Below, in pieces: positions 1-13,363 of a stretch of 64,000 nt of DNA. Position 1 is the stretch's first letter; each line of letters starts with the position of its first letter. The position numbers and the translations under genes were made by a program. A model generated the notes under the pieces. The model was not told where the DNA came from. It searched no databases and saw nothing but the letters and a program-made list of their open reading frames with translations. This stretch comes from Siphonodentalium dalli (taxonomy: Eukaryota > Mollusca > Scaphopoda > Gadilida > Siphonodentaliidae): positions 68,415,675-68,479,674 of the forward strand of contig CP136065.1 of NCBI GenBank assembly GCA_032622095.1, written 5' to 3'.

Positions 1-127
1 GAAATACAGGCATATACGAGACAAACAAACAAACCGCAGACATACATACAGACAAATGTACTTACTGGTAAAACAATACACAGATACATGTGATATGAAC
101 AATTACGCACACGCTTATAACTGCATG

Positions 128-1297
128 TTATGATCGAGTGTATTGTATTGGCGTCAGTTGATCAACATATACTCTCCAGAGGAATGCAGCTTTGTTCACA
201 AAAAAGTCTGTTAGTTCATTTTCTTCTTCGGGAGCACAGTATATGTTTTCATGTAGACATGTTAGCAGAACGCGTGTTTTGGATTCTGCATCCAGTTTGT
301 CATACTGCATAAAAATGTCTACATGAAACAAGTTTAGTAGTTCGAATTCAAAAGTATTTCGATCGTCGTAAATGGAAGAACACTCGATTAAGGCATGTTT
401 TACTAGATCTTTGTGCTTGTTGTTACATAATACGAATGTTTCTTCATTTGTTTCCAGGATACAAATAACGCGTGCAATAAGTAGATATGATTTTTTATGG
501 GCTGGGTAAATGCGACAATTTTCCCATAGCCGGGACATGCATAACGTTGGGTGGACGGCAGAAAACCTGGCAAGTCGATCATCCTCCGTTACGCTCATGT
601 CCCAATATTCTCTATTAACTTTTGACCATGATTCTTTTATGGCACATTTCCATGTGGATTTCTTTGGGAATATTGAATTTTCGATGTAGTTCTCAAGAGC
701 TTCGGTCATGTCATATTTTTTAAGAGTGTTAATGGTGTCAGACATGTAACTTGATGATGAACATGTACTGCCAACGATGTACTGATATAAGCGCGTGAGA
801 AATACTTGTTTCACAGTTTTAGAAGATTTTAAGTTGCACAAAGAACCGAAGAATGACATTTTACGTTTTTCGATAAGTGACACCATAGATGAGGTTCCGA
901 CTAATCCTTGCGCAATAACCGTTTTTGTACGATGATGAAGGCCCTGGTAATACTTTAAACAGAGTCTGTGAGTTCGTTCCCGACGATCAACGTGTTTTTG
1001 GTTCAAATTCAAGAGAAGTTCAGACCCGTACAGCCCTTTAGGTATGACCACCGACGAATATATCAACGAGCAACTTGTTGGGGTCATACCACCCGGGTAA
1101 AGGCCGGCGTTGTTGAGCATCATAAACGTGCTACAAGTCTTATCGCATATATGTTCAGTGAATATTCCATTAAAGTCATACTTATCAAGATAAATGCCCA
1201 AATTAGTTATATTAGTGGTTTCTTTGACATCTGAGGTACCAAGGTTCCAAAGTCGATCCTGACGCGAAAATTCGGATTTTGTTTCATTAAATACCAC
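128..1297 (-). pseudogene. LINE A C-terminal region
   Basis: A 389-residue open frame that continues after the RT across a frameshift. It begins VVFNETKSEF and contains SSVVIPKGLYGSEL, the segment that follows the thumb in many LINEs (compare LPILDYGSEVW types). A later stretch, CNNKHKDLVKHALIEC, is the eroded counterpart of the C-terminal Cys/His module seen intact in LINE D. It overlaps the RT frame by one base. It has no function outside the retrotransposon. Confidence 0.8.
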
Positions 1298-2124
1298 TAC
1301 AGCGCATTTATTTGGTTATATCGATACCGCCATTTGTTACTGTAGTCGTAGCAAATATCACATAGTGCTGATAAACCACATTTGCTGAGAGACAGCAGAA
1401 CCATATCGTCTGCATGTGTTGGGGACGTGCAGTTTACACCGAGCATGTTTAAGCCAAACGGCGAGTTTGCAAGGATATGTATCAACTCGTCAACGTAGAT
1501 CATATAGTACAAAGGCGAGAGGATTCCTCCCTGCCTGGCTCCCTGTCGCACATCAAACCACCTTGAAAAAACGTTGTTATGACGAATGGAACAGGTTACA
1601 TTACTCAGAAGTTCGCGCATCAATCGAAATAAGTTTCCTGTGAATCCGCATGTGTGCAATTTGTATAACAATCCGTTAACCCAGACAGTATCAAACGCTT
1701 TCCAGACGTCTAAAAATAGGCTATACAACTTTTGTTTACTATCGGATACATATGCGATACATTCTTGCATTACATATGACGTCATTGTTGCGCTTATACC
1801 CTTTTGGAAACCGTGTTGAAGCGGATGTACATTGAGTAATTTTGGGGCGTATAATTCTATTCTAATTTGTAAAATCTTTTCGAGTAACTTGTATAAAGTG
1901 GGCATCAGCGTTATAGCTCTATAACTATCAAAATCAGTTCTGGATTTTGAACCACCTTTGTATAGTGTAATGATTACACCACGTTTCATCTGTGAAGGGA
2001 TAAGTTGTGTCTGAATCATGACTGTCATAAGATTGGATACCGTCTGAGTTAACTTATGGCTTCCATATATCAGGTGTTCATTCGATATGCAATCCCAACC
2101 AGCGATAAACAGAAAGTAATTCAA
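1297..2124 (-). pseudogene. LINE A reverse transcriptase domain
   Basis: A 275-residue frame with RT blocks in order: GVIITLYKGG and YRAITLMPTLYKLLEKIL (blocks 1-2), QHGFQKG, FLDVWKAFDTVW (first catalytic Asp), GARQGGILSPLYYMIYVDEL, and PTHADDMVLL (the catalytic Asp pair). The usual Tyr of the YxDD box is His here. The related element at 61.5 kb has Thr at the same place. The catalytic aspartates are present, but the frame is broken at both ends, so no functional protein can be made from this copy. Confidence 0.9.
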
Positions 2125-2641
2125 GTGGAGTTACACAAAAGAGTATGTCATTATAATTATCACCATGCTGATCGCTGTTGGTTTTTCGCGTAACAAACTC
2201 GGGTCTATATAGCAGCGAATATAATTTTTCAAAGTAAGATGCCAATCCTTCTGAAATTTCGTGATCATGACGAAGAGTTTGTCCCTCATATGAAAAAAAT
2301 GCATTCTTATCGATGTGATTTTTCTGACGTTTCGTGTGTAAAATACGAAATAAATAGTTCTGATCAATTTGAGCACGTTTATCAATGGCATCGTTTTGTT
2401 CTGCCAGGTATTTACTAGATGCGTTTCTATAATCTCTACGGAAGTCACATTTCGCATTTTTATATTTTATATAACTTTCAAAGTGAGTATCTGCTCGAGG
2501 CCTGCCTTCATTCGCCCAAGTTTGTCGAAGAGTCCGCATATTCATATGCATGGTTTTCAAATTTTCGTTCCAGAAAGGTTTCAGGCATTTTTTGAATTTC
2601 TTTTTTTGGCAGGGTTGTTTTGGATGCATTTGATATTGCAC
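2078..2641 (-). pseudogene. LINE A linker between endonuclease and RT
   Basis: A 187-residue basic frame. It contains KPFWNENLKTMHMNMR, typical of the pre-RT linker in LINE ORF2 proteins (the 'PFWNxEL' motif), then a region rich in Lys, Arg and Asn, then a segment ending near residue 175 that would lead into the RT. It is separated from the endonuclease frame by about 20 nt and overlaps the RT frame, consistent with two frameshifts. It has no independent function. Confidence 0.75.
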
Positions 2642-2661
2642 TTACAATTGAATCGTATATT

Positions 2662-3600
2662 CTACAAAGGATCGGTTTCTTGTTGATCTAATTGGTCAGG
2701 TGAGTTAAATTCTGCATCAAGAATTCGGCTGTAATGTTCAAGAATTTCAGGCTGATATTTGGCCTTTTTCCAAACTACAATGCCGTCTCCGTCAACGTCT
2801 GCTTTACCGACATGTCGATCTCGTAATTCAACGCTTATGCTCAGAGTAACTGGTCTGTGATTGGACACATTGATGGCATCATCATCTAAAACGTGCACCT
2901 CTCGCATGAAAGGAATAAGAGTGTGTGGCATCATAATGTGATCAACAATCGTTCCGTCGTGTAGGCCATCACCAAAAGGGACGCATGTCGTACGCGGACA
3001 GTCATGACAAAAAGTATGGTTCACAGACACCATTTCGATTCGCTTGACAAGTTTTCTGAATGCCATGTTTCGGTCATCGAATTTCTCAAATTGACCATTA
3101 AAGTCCCCCATTACTATTACATTGCCGTATGGTTTATACATATCACAAACATCGCCAAGTTTTTTCGTGTATTCGTCGTAAAATTCGACCGTGAAATTTG
3201 TAGAAGGCATGTAAACTTGCAATAGGTACAAAAAACATTCATCTGTTATTCTTATCTGTATTCCTATTATTCTATCATCGTCAATTGCAAGAGGGCTTAT
3301 TCGTTCAGAAATTCTGGTGTGCCATAACAGTGCGACCCCACCACTCGGTCTCCCTCTTTTATTGGGGTTCCTTTGGCGGGAATCACACACAGCATGGTAT
3401 TCATAATACTTGTCGAGCGAACCCAGAAAATTTGTATCGCATTGATAGAGCCAGTGTTCACTGAGACCTATTATATCATGTATACCACTTCTCAGTAACT
3501 GACTCAAGTAATAACCGGACGACATGACGCCTGTAGCATTCCATGTAATCATGTTAAGATTATAATTAAAGTTCGTGGTTGAGCAAAAGCACGAAATCAA
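2662..3600 (-). pseudogene. LINE A endonuclease domain
   Basis: A 312-residue frame with the exonuclease-endonuclease-phosphatase fold signature of LINE APE endonucleases, which nick target DNA. Visible motifs are NMITWNATG near the start, LSEHWL (catalytic Glu region, about residue 47), GDFNGQF (about residue 166) and SNHRPV near the end (the terminal D/N-H motif, here with N before H). The frame stops before the linker, so it no longer joins the reverse transcriptase. The N-terminal Met at 3600 is simply the first in the open frame and may not be the original start. Confidence 0.85.
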
Positions 3601-3839
3601 CGAAAAACAGACCCAAACGAATTAAAAGGGTTTTACAGAAGTCACAAACTGCATTGTGATTCTCGGGTGTGCAGTTAATATAAAGAAAAATCCCGACTCA
3701 TGCTCGTCAACAATACAGGTTCCACACTGAAGACGACTACCCCGTTAAGGTAATTTGTTTAAAGTACATTGATCTTAAGTATGCAATTTATCACGGTTAT
3801 CATTTGAAACTCTATCTAGAGCATTGTTTTGCATTGTAC

Positions 3840-4090
3840 TCGGTCGTGAAATCACTACATGTGTGCGGTGCCCTTCCCCAATCTCTGACCTGGTCAGCAC
3901 CAACTTGACGTCTTTAGAATCATTTATTAGATTCATTGTGCATGTATAATTGAGATGACTATATATAAATTAGACACACAAAATCGGTGAAAAATACTTG
4001 CTATCAATTGGTATCCCTTCCCCATCACTGACGCTGTTTGCTAACATAACCTCACTCTGATAAATAAAGCAGTCATTCATTCATGCTAAC
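3840..4090 (+). repeat. LINE/SINE 3'-end-like fragment
   Basis: This stretch ends in GATAAATAAAGCAGTCATTC followed by a short (CATT)n tail. Terminal tetranucleotide tails of this kind are typical 3' ends of CR1/L2-like elements and their SINEs. The preceding 200 bp has no reading frame and no recognisable tRNA-like boxes. The rest of 3601-6267 holds no gene I can support. Confidence 0.35.
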
Positions 4091-6267
4091 ACAGGTATCT
4101 GTAGCCGTGCTTTGGAATTTGAATATAGATACAATGTACAGTATCATTGGTTTTGAAGCTCATCTAATTTGGGCATCTATCCCATCACTTGTTATTTCAA
4201 AATACAATCATGATTGATAACAATTATGAGAAACTAGACAATGTTCCGTCTCCAGATAAATAACTTTTTTGATTAGTCAGAGAGCCGTGCAACGTATCCC
4301 ATGTTTACCTCCCGGGTCGTCACATAAGGGAAACCAAGATAACCGTGCCATCGTCTTTCGCGGCCCTGCGTTGTTCATGAGGCCATTTACATTGAGCAAC
4401 GGTATATTGAATAATGTCAAAGTGCTCAAAATTCCATAAAATTATTTTCTTTTTCTGGCAAATCTATTTTATATCCATTTTTCTTCTGGAAACCGGAAGA
4501 GCTAATTTATGAAAGGACACTCGCAAATGAATATTTTATTGCCTCCTTGGATTTACCCCAATAATCAATAACAATATACATCAGAGCGTATAATATTCAT
4601 TTGTCGTATAAGTTTATTGGTACCTATACATGTTGCGTCAATTTAATACTGAAACAATTTCTACCTGTTTCCACTCTGTAGTCGAATTGCAAACGCAAAC
4701 GTGTAACCCATCCGTTGTATACAGCACTCCATCTAACGCAATATCCTATTTATTCGCGAAACGCCTTATTGCTTATTCAACTGGAAAAGTAAAATCGGAG
4801 TATATTTTTTATAATATTACATGCAGTCAATTGATCAACAAAATGAATGCGCAGTATGGAAGGATGCAACATGTTCTGATGATAGTTTATTTCCAGCCCA
4901 TCGTGGACTTTATGTGGCAATCTCTATCCAGAACATCATTAACAAAGAAAATGCCTTCGCTGTGTAGACATTTATAACTATTGTGATAATAGTATGCATG
5001 GGTAGATGTTGGTGAATGGGCATGAAGGCCTTAAATTAATTTTAAAAATACTGACTCGTGGTTGCAATAGCTAGCTCTGTGCTGGGTTCCTCTGTTTTGT
5101 CGTTGTTTGGCATAACACGAGGGTCGTTTGTGGCTGGTTGACCTACAATACTGCAAGTGGTGGATAAACAACAAACATTGTAATGGCGGATTCCTGTCAG
5201 TTTTTTAGGTAATATACATTGCACATATGTATGTATGTTTTCTAAACCATACATATTCATATTCATATATTTACACGTTCATATATTACAATTTTGCTAG
5301 TGTGATGAAATCAGTTATGTTTAGCGGGATCATTCAACGGAATAACTTACCAAATAATACAAATTACATAGTTGATCACATCAGCTCTAAAAAGCTCCCG
5401 CATTTCCACATGTTTGACTGCCTGTCCGAAAATGAGAATGGTGATCATGTGTACTATTAGTGTCTCCGCATTAGTTTGCAAGGAGCTAGGGTAACTCTTA
5501 AAAATTATCTTTATGTTGTCCGCTGCGTGGAAAATAAATTGCTGATAGCAAGGGCTAATTCATAGTGTGTGGTTTTCTATGTGTCAGTATATGACATAAA
5601 TGCTGGGTCGTAGCACCCTTTGCATTCCCTGCTAATCAAGCACGCAAACGTATATTTGTTTGTGTGTTATTTGTTATTGATTTAGCTCGTAAAAAAGCAT
5701 ATCAAGACGAGTTCAAAAGTTAACCCTAACATTTTTGTCAAATTGATGTAAAGTGACATGCTGTGTAAAGTATACATTCTACTCATGTGTGTATGCCCAC
5801 AGTCCAGATGTACTGTACGTGAATAATTAAATGTTGATAAGACACTGCCTCTTTCATATTAATTGTGAATCTTTTCAAATCGCACAAATTAAAAATTATT
5901 TTTCGCCAAAATAAGAACATGTCCATAGCCTAAAATAACGTGTCCTCGCAACTTATGGGATAGTTAACGCGATTAAACATTCGAAATATTTCGCATCAAA
6001 TACTATCCACTACTGCTCAATATTGTACTAAATATATATCAAACCTGGTACAACACAAATAGAAACTTAAGTCATAACAAAACTAACTAGTATTATAATG
6101 TCATATCATATTATTACTAACGTCTTATATTAAGACTAATTGCATGTAGTATTGGTCACTGTCTTCCTTTTATTGTATATTCTGCAAATGTTGTACTGTG
6201 CGTGAACATATTAGAAATAGTATTCATCATTTCATGACCAGGATTTGGAAGACTTGTGATCAGATGA

Positions 6268-8640
6268 TTATTTTTTGGCAAAATAAAAGATTTTTAAATT
6301 GAAATTCCCAGCACCTACTGGAATAATGTTTCTCTTTGACAAATTTTCCAATTCTTCTTTCTTACGTTCTATTATCTGAACAACATTCAATGTTGGGATT
6401 TCTTTCATATCTGTGTTGTAATTTGTTCCTAATAATTCAAAATTGTCTGTTACGGGCATAGTCATGAGACTTTCTGATTCAGAAATCTTGTTTTCAATGA
6501 CCCAATCCATACCACTTTACATTTATCGATGTAAAAATACAGCCCGGACATTGCTCCATATTCCATCAACTGGCTGAGAGCGTAGGTCAGGCTTTATATG
6601 TTTCCATCTAAGTGAAGAGTTGTATCATCTGCATACATTGATACTTTATATATTTTTTCATTTTCACCTACTTTAATTCAACCAATTTGTTTTATTATTT
6701 TGTTTAACGATTACTAGAACTTCTGCACATATGAGAAAAGTATCTGGTGATAAGGAATCAACATGACATCTTCTGCCTAAAGAAAACATGTCTGATAAAA
6801 TAACCATCTGTGGAAACACATGCCATTGATTCCGAGTAATAACTGTTGATCCATCTTTTAATTGAACTTTAAAATTTGAACAAATCTGATGTTTGATTGA
6901 TAAAATTCCAAGAAACTGAAACAAATGCTTTCTCAAAATTTATTAGAAGTAACATTCCCAGTGTATGACAATTCCCAGTGTAGGATATAATATTCTTGTA
7001 TTTTCTCCAATATATCTCCGAGACAAAAAACCTTTCTGATCAGAATGGATGATACTGGTAAAACTGATTTCATTCGTGCAATGCACACACTCGTTCTTTT
7101 GTATACACTATTTAACAAAGTTATGGGTCTCCAATTTTTTAAATACATTTTATCTTTATTCGGCTTTGGAATAAGAGTTGTCACAACTTGCCTCTGTGAG
7201 ACACTGAGTTTTCCTGTCATGTACTCGTGATTAATTTTCCTCAATACAAAAGATCCCAAGTTTCTCTAAATTTATAAAATTCAACTGAGAAACGGCACAA
7301 AATAGGGCTTTTTCCATTAGACATATTTTAAGGGTGGCTAACATTTTCTCGCTAGTAATAATTCCTTCTATACCTTCAGATTAAATTTAGGAGGATTTTT
7401 TTCCTGTACAAAGTTCTTTAAAGAAATTACTTGATTCCGAAGATATTTGTCTGGAGTTTGTCAAAAATCGCCATTTTCATTTGTCATTTTCGAAAGGGTC
7501 CTGTATGTGAAATGGCGTTTTTCCATAATCAAATTATTTTGTTATGGGTTTTCAACTTCCTCAATCCAAGTCATTTTTTATCTATTCATTGACCTATCTA
7601 GCTCTTTTTCTCGAATTGTTTTTAGATTTCCTTCTATTGATTATTTTCATAATTGTATCAATTGTTTCTGCATTATTGTTTTCATCTGAAAGTGTATCTT
7701 CCAAAATTATTTTTTCATTCAAGTAAATTTCAAGTAAATTTTCCAATTCAGGTTTTGTTTTTCAGCAAGGAAAATTTTATTGTAAGAAGCGCTTCAAGAA
7801 ATATCATCGTCAATTGTGGACTGGATTTCTGTATTTAATTTATTTCATCAAAGTAGTTTGGGTGATTTACTAATCAGGAATACCTTATGTGTTCAATTAT
7901 AATACCCTTCACCATGTTCATGTGTATCCTATGTCTTTAAGGAAAGAGTTATCCAATTTCCCAAAACATCTTCCTTTTTCAATATTGTGAAACTTCATAT
8001 TGAAAGTAATTAGAAATCTGTATCCTGGTGTGATGTCTGGTTAAGTGTTGATTTCAATAAAATCTAACATTTCATTTGATATTAAAAAGTAGTCTAGTCT
8101 TGACATTTTAATGGTGAAGATCCAGGTGTACCGTTTACAATTTTCATTTTGTATTCTCCATGTCAATAAGGTCAAATGTTTTTATTAGATTGGTTTGAAT
8201 TTGTTTGCTTTAGGATTTGGAAGGCTTCTAAAGCTGTAATTGTAAAGTTTTATATCTCTGACCATGTTCCAATCACCACAACATATACTCTTCCTATTTT
8301 CAAATGACTCCACAATTTCAATGAGATCCTTTTAAAACTGAGGCTGATTATCATTTGGCCCATATACCTTAACTAAGGTAAACCTAACATTATCAACATC
8401 TAATACAAGATAATCACCAGTCGGATCTTTTTTTTATTATATGTAGATTGTATTGAATTTTTTTTCAGAATGACAGCAACTCCCCTTGAGTTTCCACTAA
8501 ATGATGCGAAAAAAGTGGTGTACCCCCATTCTGATCATACAAAGTTTTCCATTTTGTCAGTGAAGTGAGTATCTTGTAGGTAAGCAATGGACTGATTTAG
8601 TTTCCTCATGTAACCAAACACATCTCTTCTTTTATTGCCC
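6268..8640 (-). pseudogene. L1/Tx1-like LINE remnant (endonuclease plus RT)
   Basis: The minus strand, read across several frameshifts, shows an L1/Tx1-type ORF2. Near 8480-8640 are SIAYLQDTHFTDK and WGYTTFFASFSGNSRGVAV (endonuclease). Near 8250-8420 are DPTGDYLVLDV, FTLVKVYGPNDNQPQF and CCGDWNM. Near 7260-7380 are remnants of the pre-RT segment (GIITSEKML, NGKSP, FYKF). At 6933-7259 is LSVSQRQVVTTLIPKPNKD followed by LKNWRPITLLN (RT blocks 1-2). At 6673-6936 are a degraded LSPDTFLICAEVL (block 5) and nearby traces. Many stops and frameshifts make this an old, dead copy. Its family differs from all other LINEs in the window. Confidence 0.85.
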
Positions 8641-8989
8641 TCTCCAATTTTATGTGATTGCATGTATAAACACATATGGGATACATAAATGCAATGCATA
8701 GTGCAGCACATAGATCATAATGTTTATAGTAATATAAATGTTGTTAGATATGAAACAAGAAAACAGTTGGATGGAGTTTACACACATTTTTCTCAAGCAA
8801 GTCCAGTTCGTACACTCCCAATAATAAAATCAAAATATACAGAACCAACATAATAACGTCCAACCGCCCGGAATATGTGGAAGTTTTGCTTTAAATATAA
8901 CATCTATCTTTGGATGAAATTAGTGCAGATTTTACATATATATATATAAATCTTGATAGGGTATTTTTCATAATTCTAAGCAGTTTATA

Positions 8990-9290
8990 CCCGTATATCC
9001 ATCTGGCAGGCTGTTGTGATTGTCTGAAAAGACTTTTTCTACAAAATTTGAGAGAGAAACCCTGCAAAAAATATAATGTTGATATGTATGTAAGCTCCTG
9101 GGAGATGTAATTAAGATCAACCTTACCATCTGACTTCAATTAAAATTAGTTGAGATTTGAAATCCTGCCAATTTTGTTTATTATATCATAGTTTTGAGCA
9201 ATGTAGTTTTAAATCCCCATCTGACAGACAGGTGAGATTGTCTGTAAAGTCTTTTTTTAATTTCTGAAGAAAACAACCTGCAATACATAG
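8990..9290. repeat. Diverged direct repeat, two copies
   Basis: About 90 bp around 8990-9085 recurs around 9205-9290. Shared landmarks are CCATCTG, GATTGTCTG, AAAGNCTTTTT and ACCTGCAA, at a spacing of about 215-220 bp. The copies are well diverged. No coding potential is evident; the small open frames here shadow the repeat. Confidence 0.5.
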
Positions 9291-9540
9291 TGTAAACATA
9301 CGTAATTTTACACAATTTGTGCGTGCAATATATAGTAATAGTATTTTTAGTTGAAGTTAAATCATTTGCAACCACTTAGTGATTGAAGTGACCATGTTAT
9401 GTATTTTTACCTACTGGCATATGGTTAATAGTACCGTTTATGCATTATTAGTGAGCCGAGACAATATATTGGTATGCACTGCATTATATATTTCATCAAC
9501 ACAATTGCGTGTGCTAGCATTTCTCACTTAAAGATTTTTG

Positions 9541-10150
9541 ATAGATTTATATCACAATCTGCCACAACATATATGCTGAAATAAAATACCATGTTTATTT
9601 TACAGTGCGCCATATATTTCAAGTGGGTGAATCAGACGCAGAAGTTGTTTGAGCAGTACCATACGTCCTTGTATTGCCCTTTATCCTTGTCACGAAAATC
9701 ACCACATTAATCATTAGTTGTTGATTCATTGAGACCACCTCCACGAAATTTAACATGCAAGCAAAAATGTTCCCGCATTTTTGTCTTTTGTCTAAAGTCA
9801 CATTTCAAAATGGATTGTGTCAGAATCTGCCTGCAAATGATGATTGTGACATGCAAATTTAATTGTATTCATCTTTTAAGAAGTAGTGTTATCATATAGA
9901 AAGACAGCCACCCATTCAATATTCTCGGTTCAGAATGTTCATATATTGTCCTGTGTGGGGTAAGGTTCTCAGCCATGATATTATGAAGTCATTTACGATT
10001 GACACGCATCAGTGTATGTGAACATTCTTAGTAATCATCAGTACATTTGTGTTTCCGGAACTAACTTGTCGGCATTGCATGTTTTATGTTAAGACTTCTA
10101 CTATGTGACATTTACATACTGCCCTTGAATTTCAGGTATCTATGCTGAAC

Positions 10151-10190
<40 letters not shown>

Positions 10191-10212
10191 GCAGATTGTG
10201 ATATAAATCTAT
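9541..10212. mobile_element. Candidate TIR element (26-bp perfect inverted ends)
   Basis: Positions 9541-9566 are an exact reverse complement of 10187-10212 (core CACAATCTGCCACA). The enclosed 620 bp has no open frame of interest and ends in a TA microsatellite. The flanks (TTTTTG to the left, GAATTG to the right) do not form an obvious target-site duplication. A MITE is therefore likely but not proven. Confidence 0.45.
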
Positions 10213-10214
10213 GA

Positions 10215-10248
<34 letters not shown>
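10153..10248. repeat. Two (TA)n microsatellites
   Basis: Uninterrupted TA tracts at about 10153-10187 and 10219-10248 flank the right inverted end of the candidate TIR element. From 10250 to 12290 there are only short AT-rich frames and no feature I can support. Confidence 0.9.
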
Positions 10249-10252
<4 letters not shown>

Positions 10253-12419
10253 CACGTTGGACACCGTGTATTACTGTGTAACTGTGTATTGAGGTAATGT
10301 CCGCATGCCAAGTCGCATGGACAATGTCAGTCGGTGGAATATTGGTGTTCCTCAGTTATGTAACAGAATTTGTTATGTGCTTTGCATACTTTATTCATGT
10401 TGGAATTCCCATTTTACGTATTTGTATATGCTTTATGCTACTCGCAGTTAGCAAAATGCTGACCACCTACACTGCTCAACTGATTTAGTTTTGTGGCAAT
10501 TTTGAAATTATCTTTTGGTCGACGAAAGTCGTTTTTTTTTCTTTCAGAGCATGAATACGATACACACATAATATATTTCCATCACATGCGTACGTTTTCA
10601 GCTGGCTGCTTCGATCATTAGAATGACTTCCTAGGCCGTGTGTTTGACCGTCAACAAATTTGAGGTATTTCTTCACATGTGTGCAGACAATCAGAATTGT
10701 CCCCGTCTCAAATTTCAATATTCTCTGGTTGCTTTCAATCCTGAATGCTATGCCGAGAACTGCGAATATACCATTCATATCAACCCCTTCGTGAAATACA
10801 CATGAGTCTTAATAGCACAATTAACTCTTCGATAACGGAGACGAGACCAAGATAAACCCGTAAACCTGCACATATATGAGGTATTGCAAAAAATAGAACC
10901 GCCAAATATTAAATTATTATAAAAGATGTGACGTACCTTAACTTAGTTTTGAATCGCACGCTTCAAATTCGGGTATATCGTGTTGCTCTAATACAAAGTT
11001 GAGACATATATCTATGTAAATTCTTGTATCTGATAGTTTCATTTCTTAGTTTGTCATGAAAGTACATTGTGGATATTGAACACCTCCAATATATACATGT
11101 ATATACACACCAATGTAACTATTAATTATTTGGTGGCAACAGTTGGTATTTATATCGCTCCAAATTAATTAATAATAGTTGAATAGTTATGGCTGTATAA
11201 AACTTTAAATACTTGATGCGATATTGATGCGATGTTGTAATTAACTAATGTTTCACTCCTGGGTTGTCGATCTGCATACATTCGTCAAACCTCATGGTAT
11301 TCTAAAACAGTTGATGGATAAAAAGTTCATGTTAACAGATATCGTTTGAACATCATTCTGTTGGAACATCCACCAACATTGAAGGTTGTCTGTATGACAA
11401 GATATTTAATATGCATATGTTCCAAATCCATTACGATATTATTACATGTCAGGGTATGGTCAAGGTCAAGCCAATTATAGCAATTGTAGCATGTCCCATT
11501 TAAGACAATGAATTCAAGGTAAACAGATGTAAGGCCGAAACATATTTATGTTAAGAAGCTTGATGGTGCCCGCTGAATCATCAATTCCACAGGTCACACA
11601 TCTGTGGGTGTTATACATAGTACATGTTATATATGTACTAGTGCTGATAATTACGAAGAGCTAATGGCATTTCTTTCTTCGGCAAAAAAACATGTGAGGC
11701 TGCTTGTGATAAAATCGTTCCGTTCACACGTTATTTCACGTGCAGTATAAAATTATGCTGTTCTGTTTGCATGACTATGTTGTACTTTAATACTTATATT
11801 ATGTCAGGTCACAACTAGAGTTTTTTGTTTGGCATGATTCTCGTGTTTCACGGAGACGAATGGTTTGAGGATACATGAGGATTACAATTGAAGGACACAC
11901 TCTCAGGGTCAACTCTCAAATTGACGACTAGAGGAACGATATGGAACGTATTACTGTATGATGTATACATATTGGTAAATTTTGGTTAACATCCGAAAAC
12001 GTAATCGTAACAACAGATGTGACAAACTGTTAATTGGTAGAGAAAACACAAATTCGAATGCCATAGTACCCTTTTCGTTGCCAATCTCTACCACGTAGCA
12101 GTCATACTTTCTTTCTTACTCTGTATCTGGCTGGGTACCAGTTTAATGATAATTCTGCATTCCATATACAAGTTTACAACATCTAAATATTTGTTGAAAA
12201 TGTATTGTCTGATTTGGTATACAATTACACGAGATCTACTCCTTATAGTGCATTAGATCGGAAATACAGATCAGAAGGCCCCGTTTATAAAAATGTGTCG
12301 CGTGGTTTTGTGTTTAAAATTAATTACAACATCGTGCGAAATAGTGTTCGGGTTCTATCGCCATTTTTCGAACTTAATGTATGGAATGGTACATATTTTA
12401 TTTGACATTTTGTGTCAAA

Positions 12420-12910
12420 TGTTGTATAAGGTCAATACCAGCTGCTTTATTGTTCTTCAAATTATTTGTCGCATCTTCTATTTCTGCCTCGGTTATCTCC
12501 GCATTAATGTTCGATTCCCCTCTTTCATCAAATATGTTGTCTCTTATTGGTTCCAGATTATTATCATCACCCGACGGTTCATTTAGTCCTTTAAAATGTT
12601 CAAAAGAAGGATTCCAAAGTTCGCCCGCAATTTTCCTTTCAGTTAGATTTTTGAGCTTATCCCAAAAACTATTACCATATTTGCTTCAAGACTTTGTCAA
12701 TTAAGTTAAATTACTTCTTTTCGTCTCTTTAATTATACGGTCCATTCTGTTCCTGTATTCTTTACCAGCTACATTGAGACACTCCATATTGTGTGCAGTC
12801 CTAGCTATTGTGATGGTAATATATTCTAGCTTTGTGCATTGCTTCTTCTTTTTCAAAAGGGGACATTTCGTAGAGTAAACTGGTGACCGGCATGAGTAAT
12901 CAAACTCCAC
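12420..12910 (-). pseudogene. LINE reverse-transcriptase N-terminal fragment
   Basis: The minus strand reads, with a frameshift near 12700: LNVAGKEYRNRMDR, then NSFWDKLKNLTERK, then ITEAEIEDATNNLKNNKAAG followed by ID. The last segment is the conserved 'EI...A...LKNNKAxGxD' block just before the RT palm in many LINEs. No endonuclease or catalytic RT motifs are preserved nearby, so this is a short orphan fragment. Confidence 0.75.
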
Positions 12911-13363
12911 GACATATCACCCGTTAAGCTAAATTAGGATCAGCTAATCATTTTCATAAATGTAGTTTATATAATCTTAAAGAAGTCATAGACGACTTAA
13001 TACAATAAATTATGTGTCTGGCATTGTGTCATTGTGTCACTTCACACATGGACAAACCATGTGTTTTGCACATAACCAGTCATCAATACTTATGGACATT
13101 GGTGGTGAAAACATGAGAATTTTTGTTTTATAAAATAAAATATCAAAAACAAATTTAAAAATTATGGTCGGCATTGTTTTCTTAGGGTCGATCGGACTGC
13201 GAAAAGATATCTTTTTGGTTCTGGGCTTTGTATTTCCTAAATAATTCTTATTGTTATGATTCCAACGATTAGTGAGTGATTATTGTGAATTATATTATTC
13301 CAATGAATGGCAACAAGCCATATTTGCGACTAAATCCTGAAAAATTACCCATAATTCTGATGT

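Larger units (their letters stand above)
128..3600 (-). mobile_element. LINE A: decayed APE-type non-LTR retrotransposon
   Basis: Four consecutive minus-strand reading frames give, in order, an APE-type endonuclease (2662-3600), a linker (2078-2641), a reverse transcriptase (1297-2124) and a C-terminal region (128-1297). This is the order of an APE-class LINE ORF2. The frames are broken near 2650, 2120 and 1300, so the copy is dead. The C-terminal part shares many positions with the plus-strand element at 61.5-63.3 kb (for example VVIPKGLYGSEL against VVLPKALYGTEI), so the two belong to one clade. I cannot name the clade securely. No separate ORF1 and no clear poly(A) tail are visible; the minus-strand 3' flank near positions 20-35 carries a short TTTG-type repeat. 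Confidence 0.9.

Noticed and set aside
4630-4977. 115-codon plus-strand ORF
   Set aside because: AT-rich, no domain, no splice-site or promoter context; length is within chance for this composition.
10297-10488. Hydrophobic 63-codon ORF suggesting membrane segments
   Set aside because: Hydrophobicity is expected from T-rich chance frames; nothing else supports a gene.
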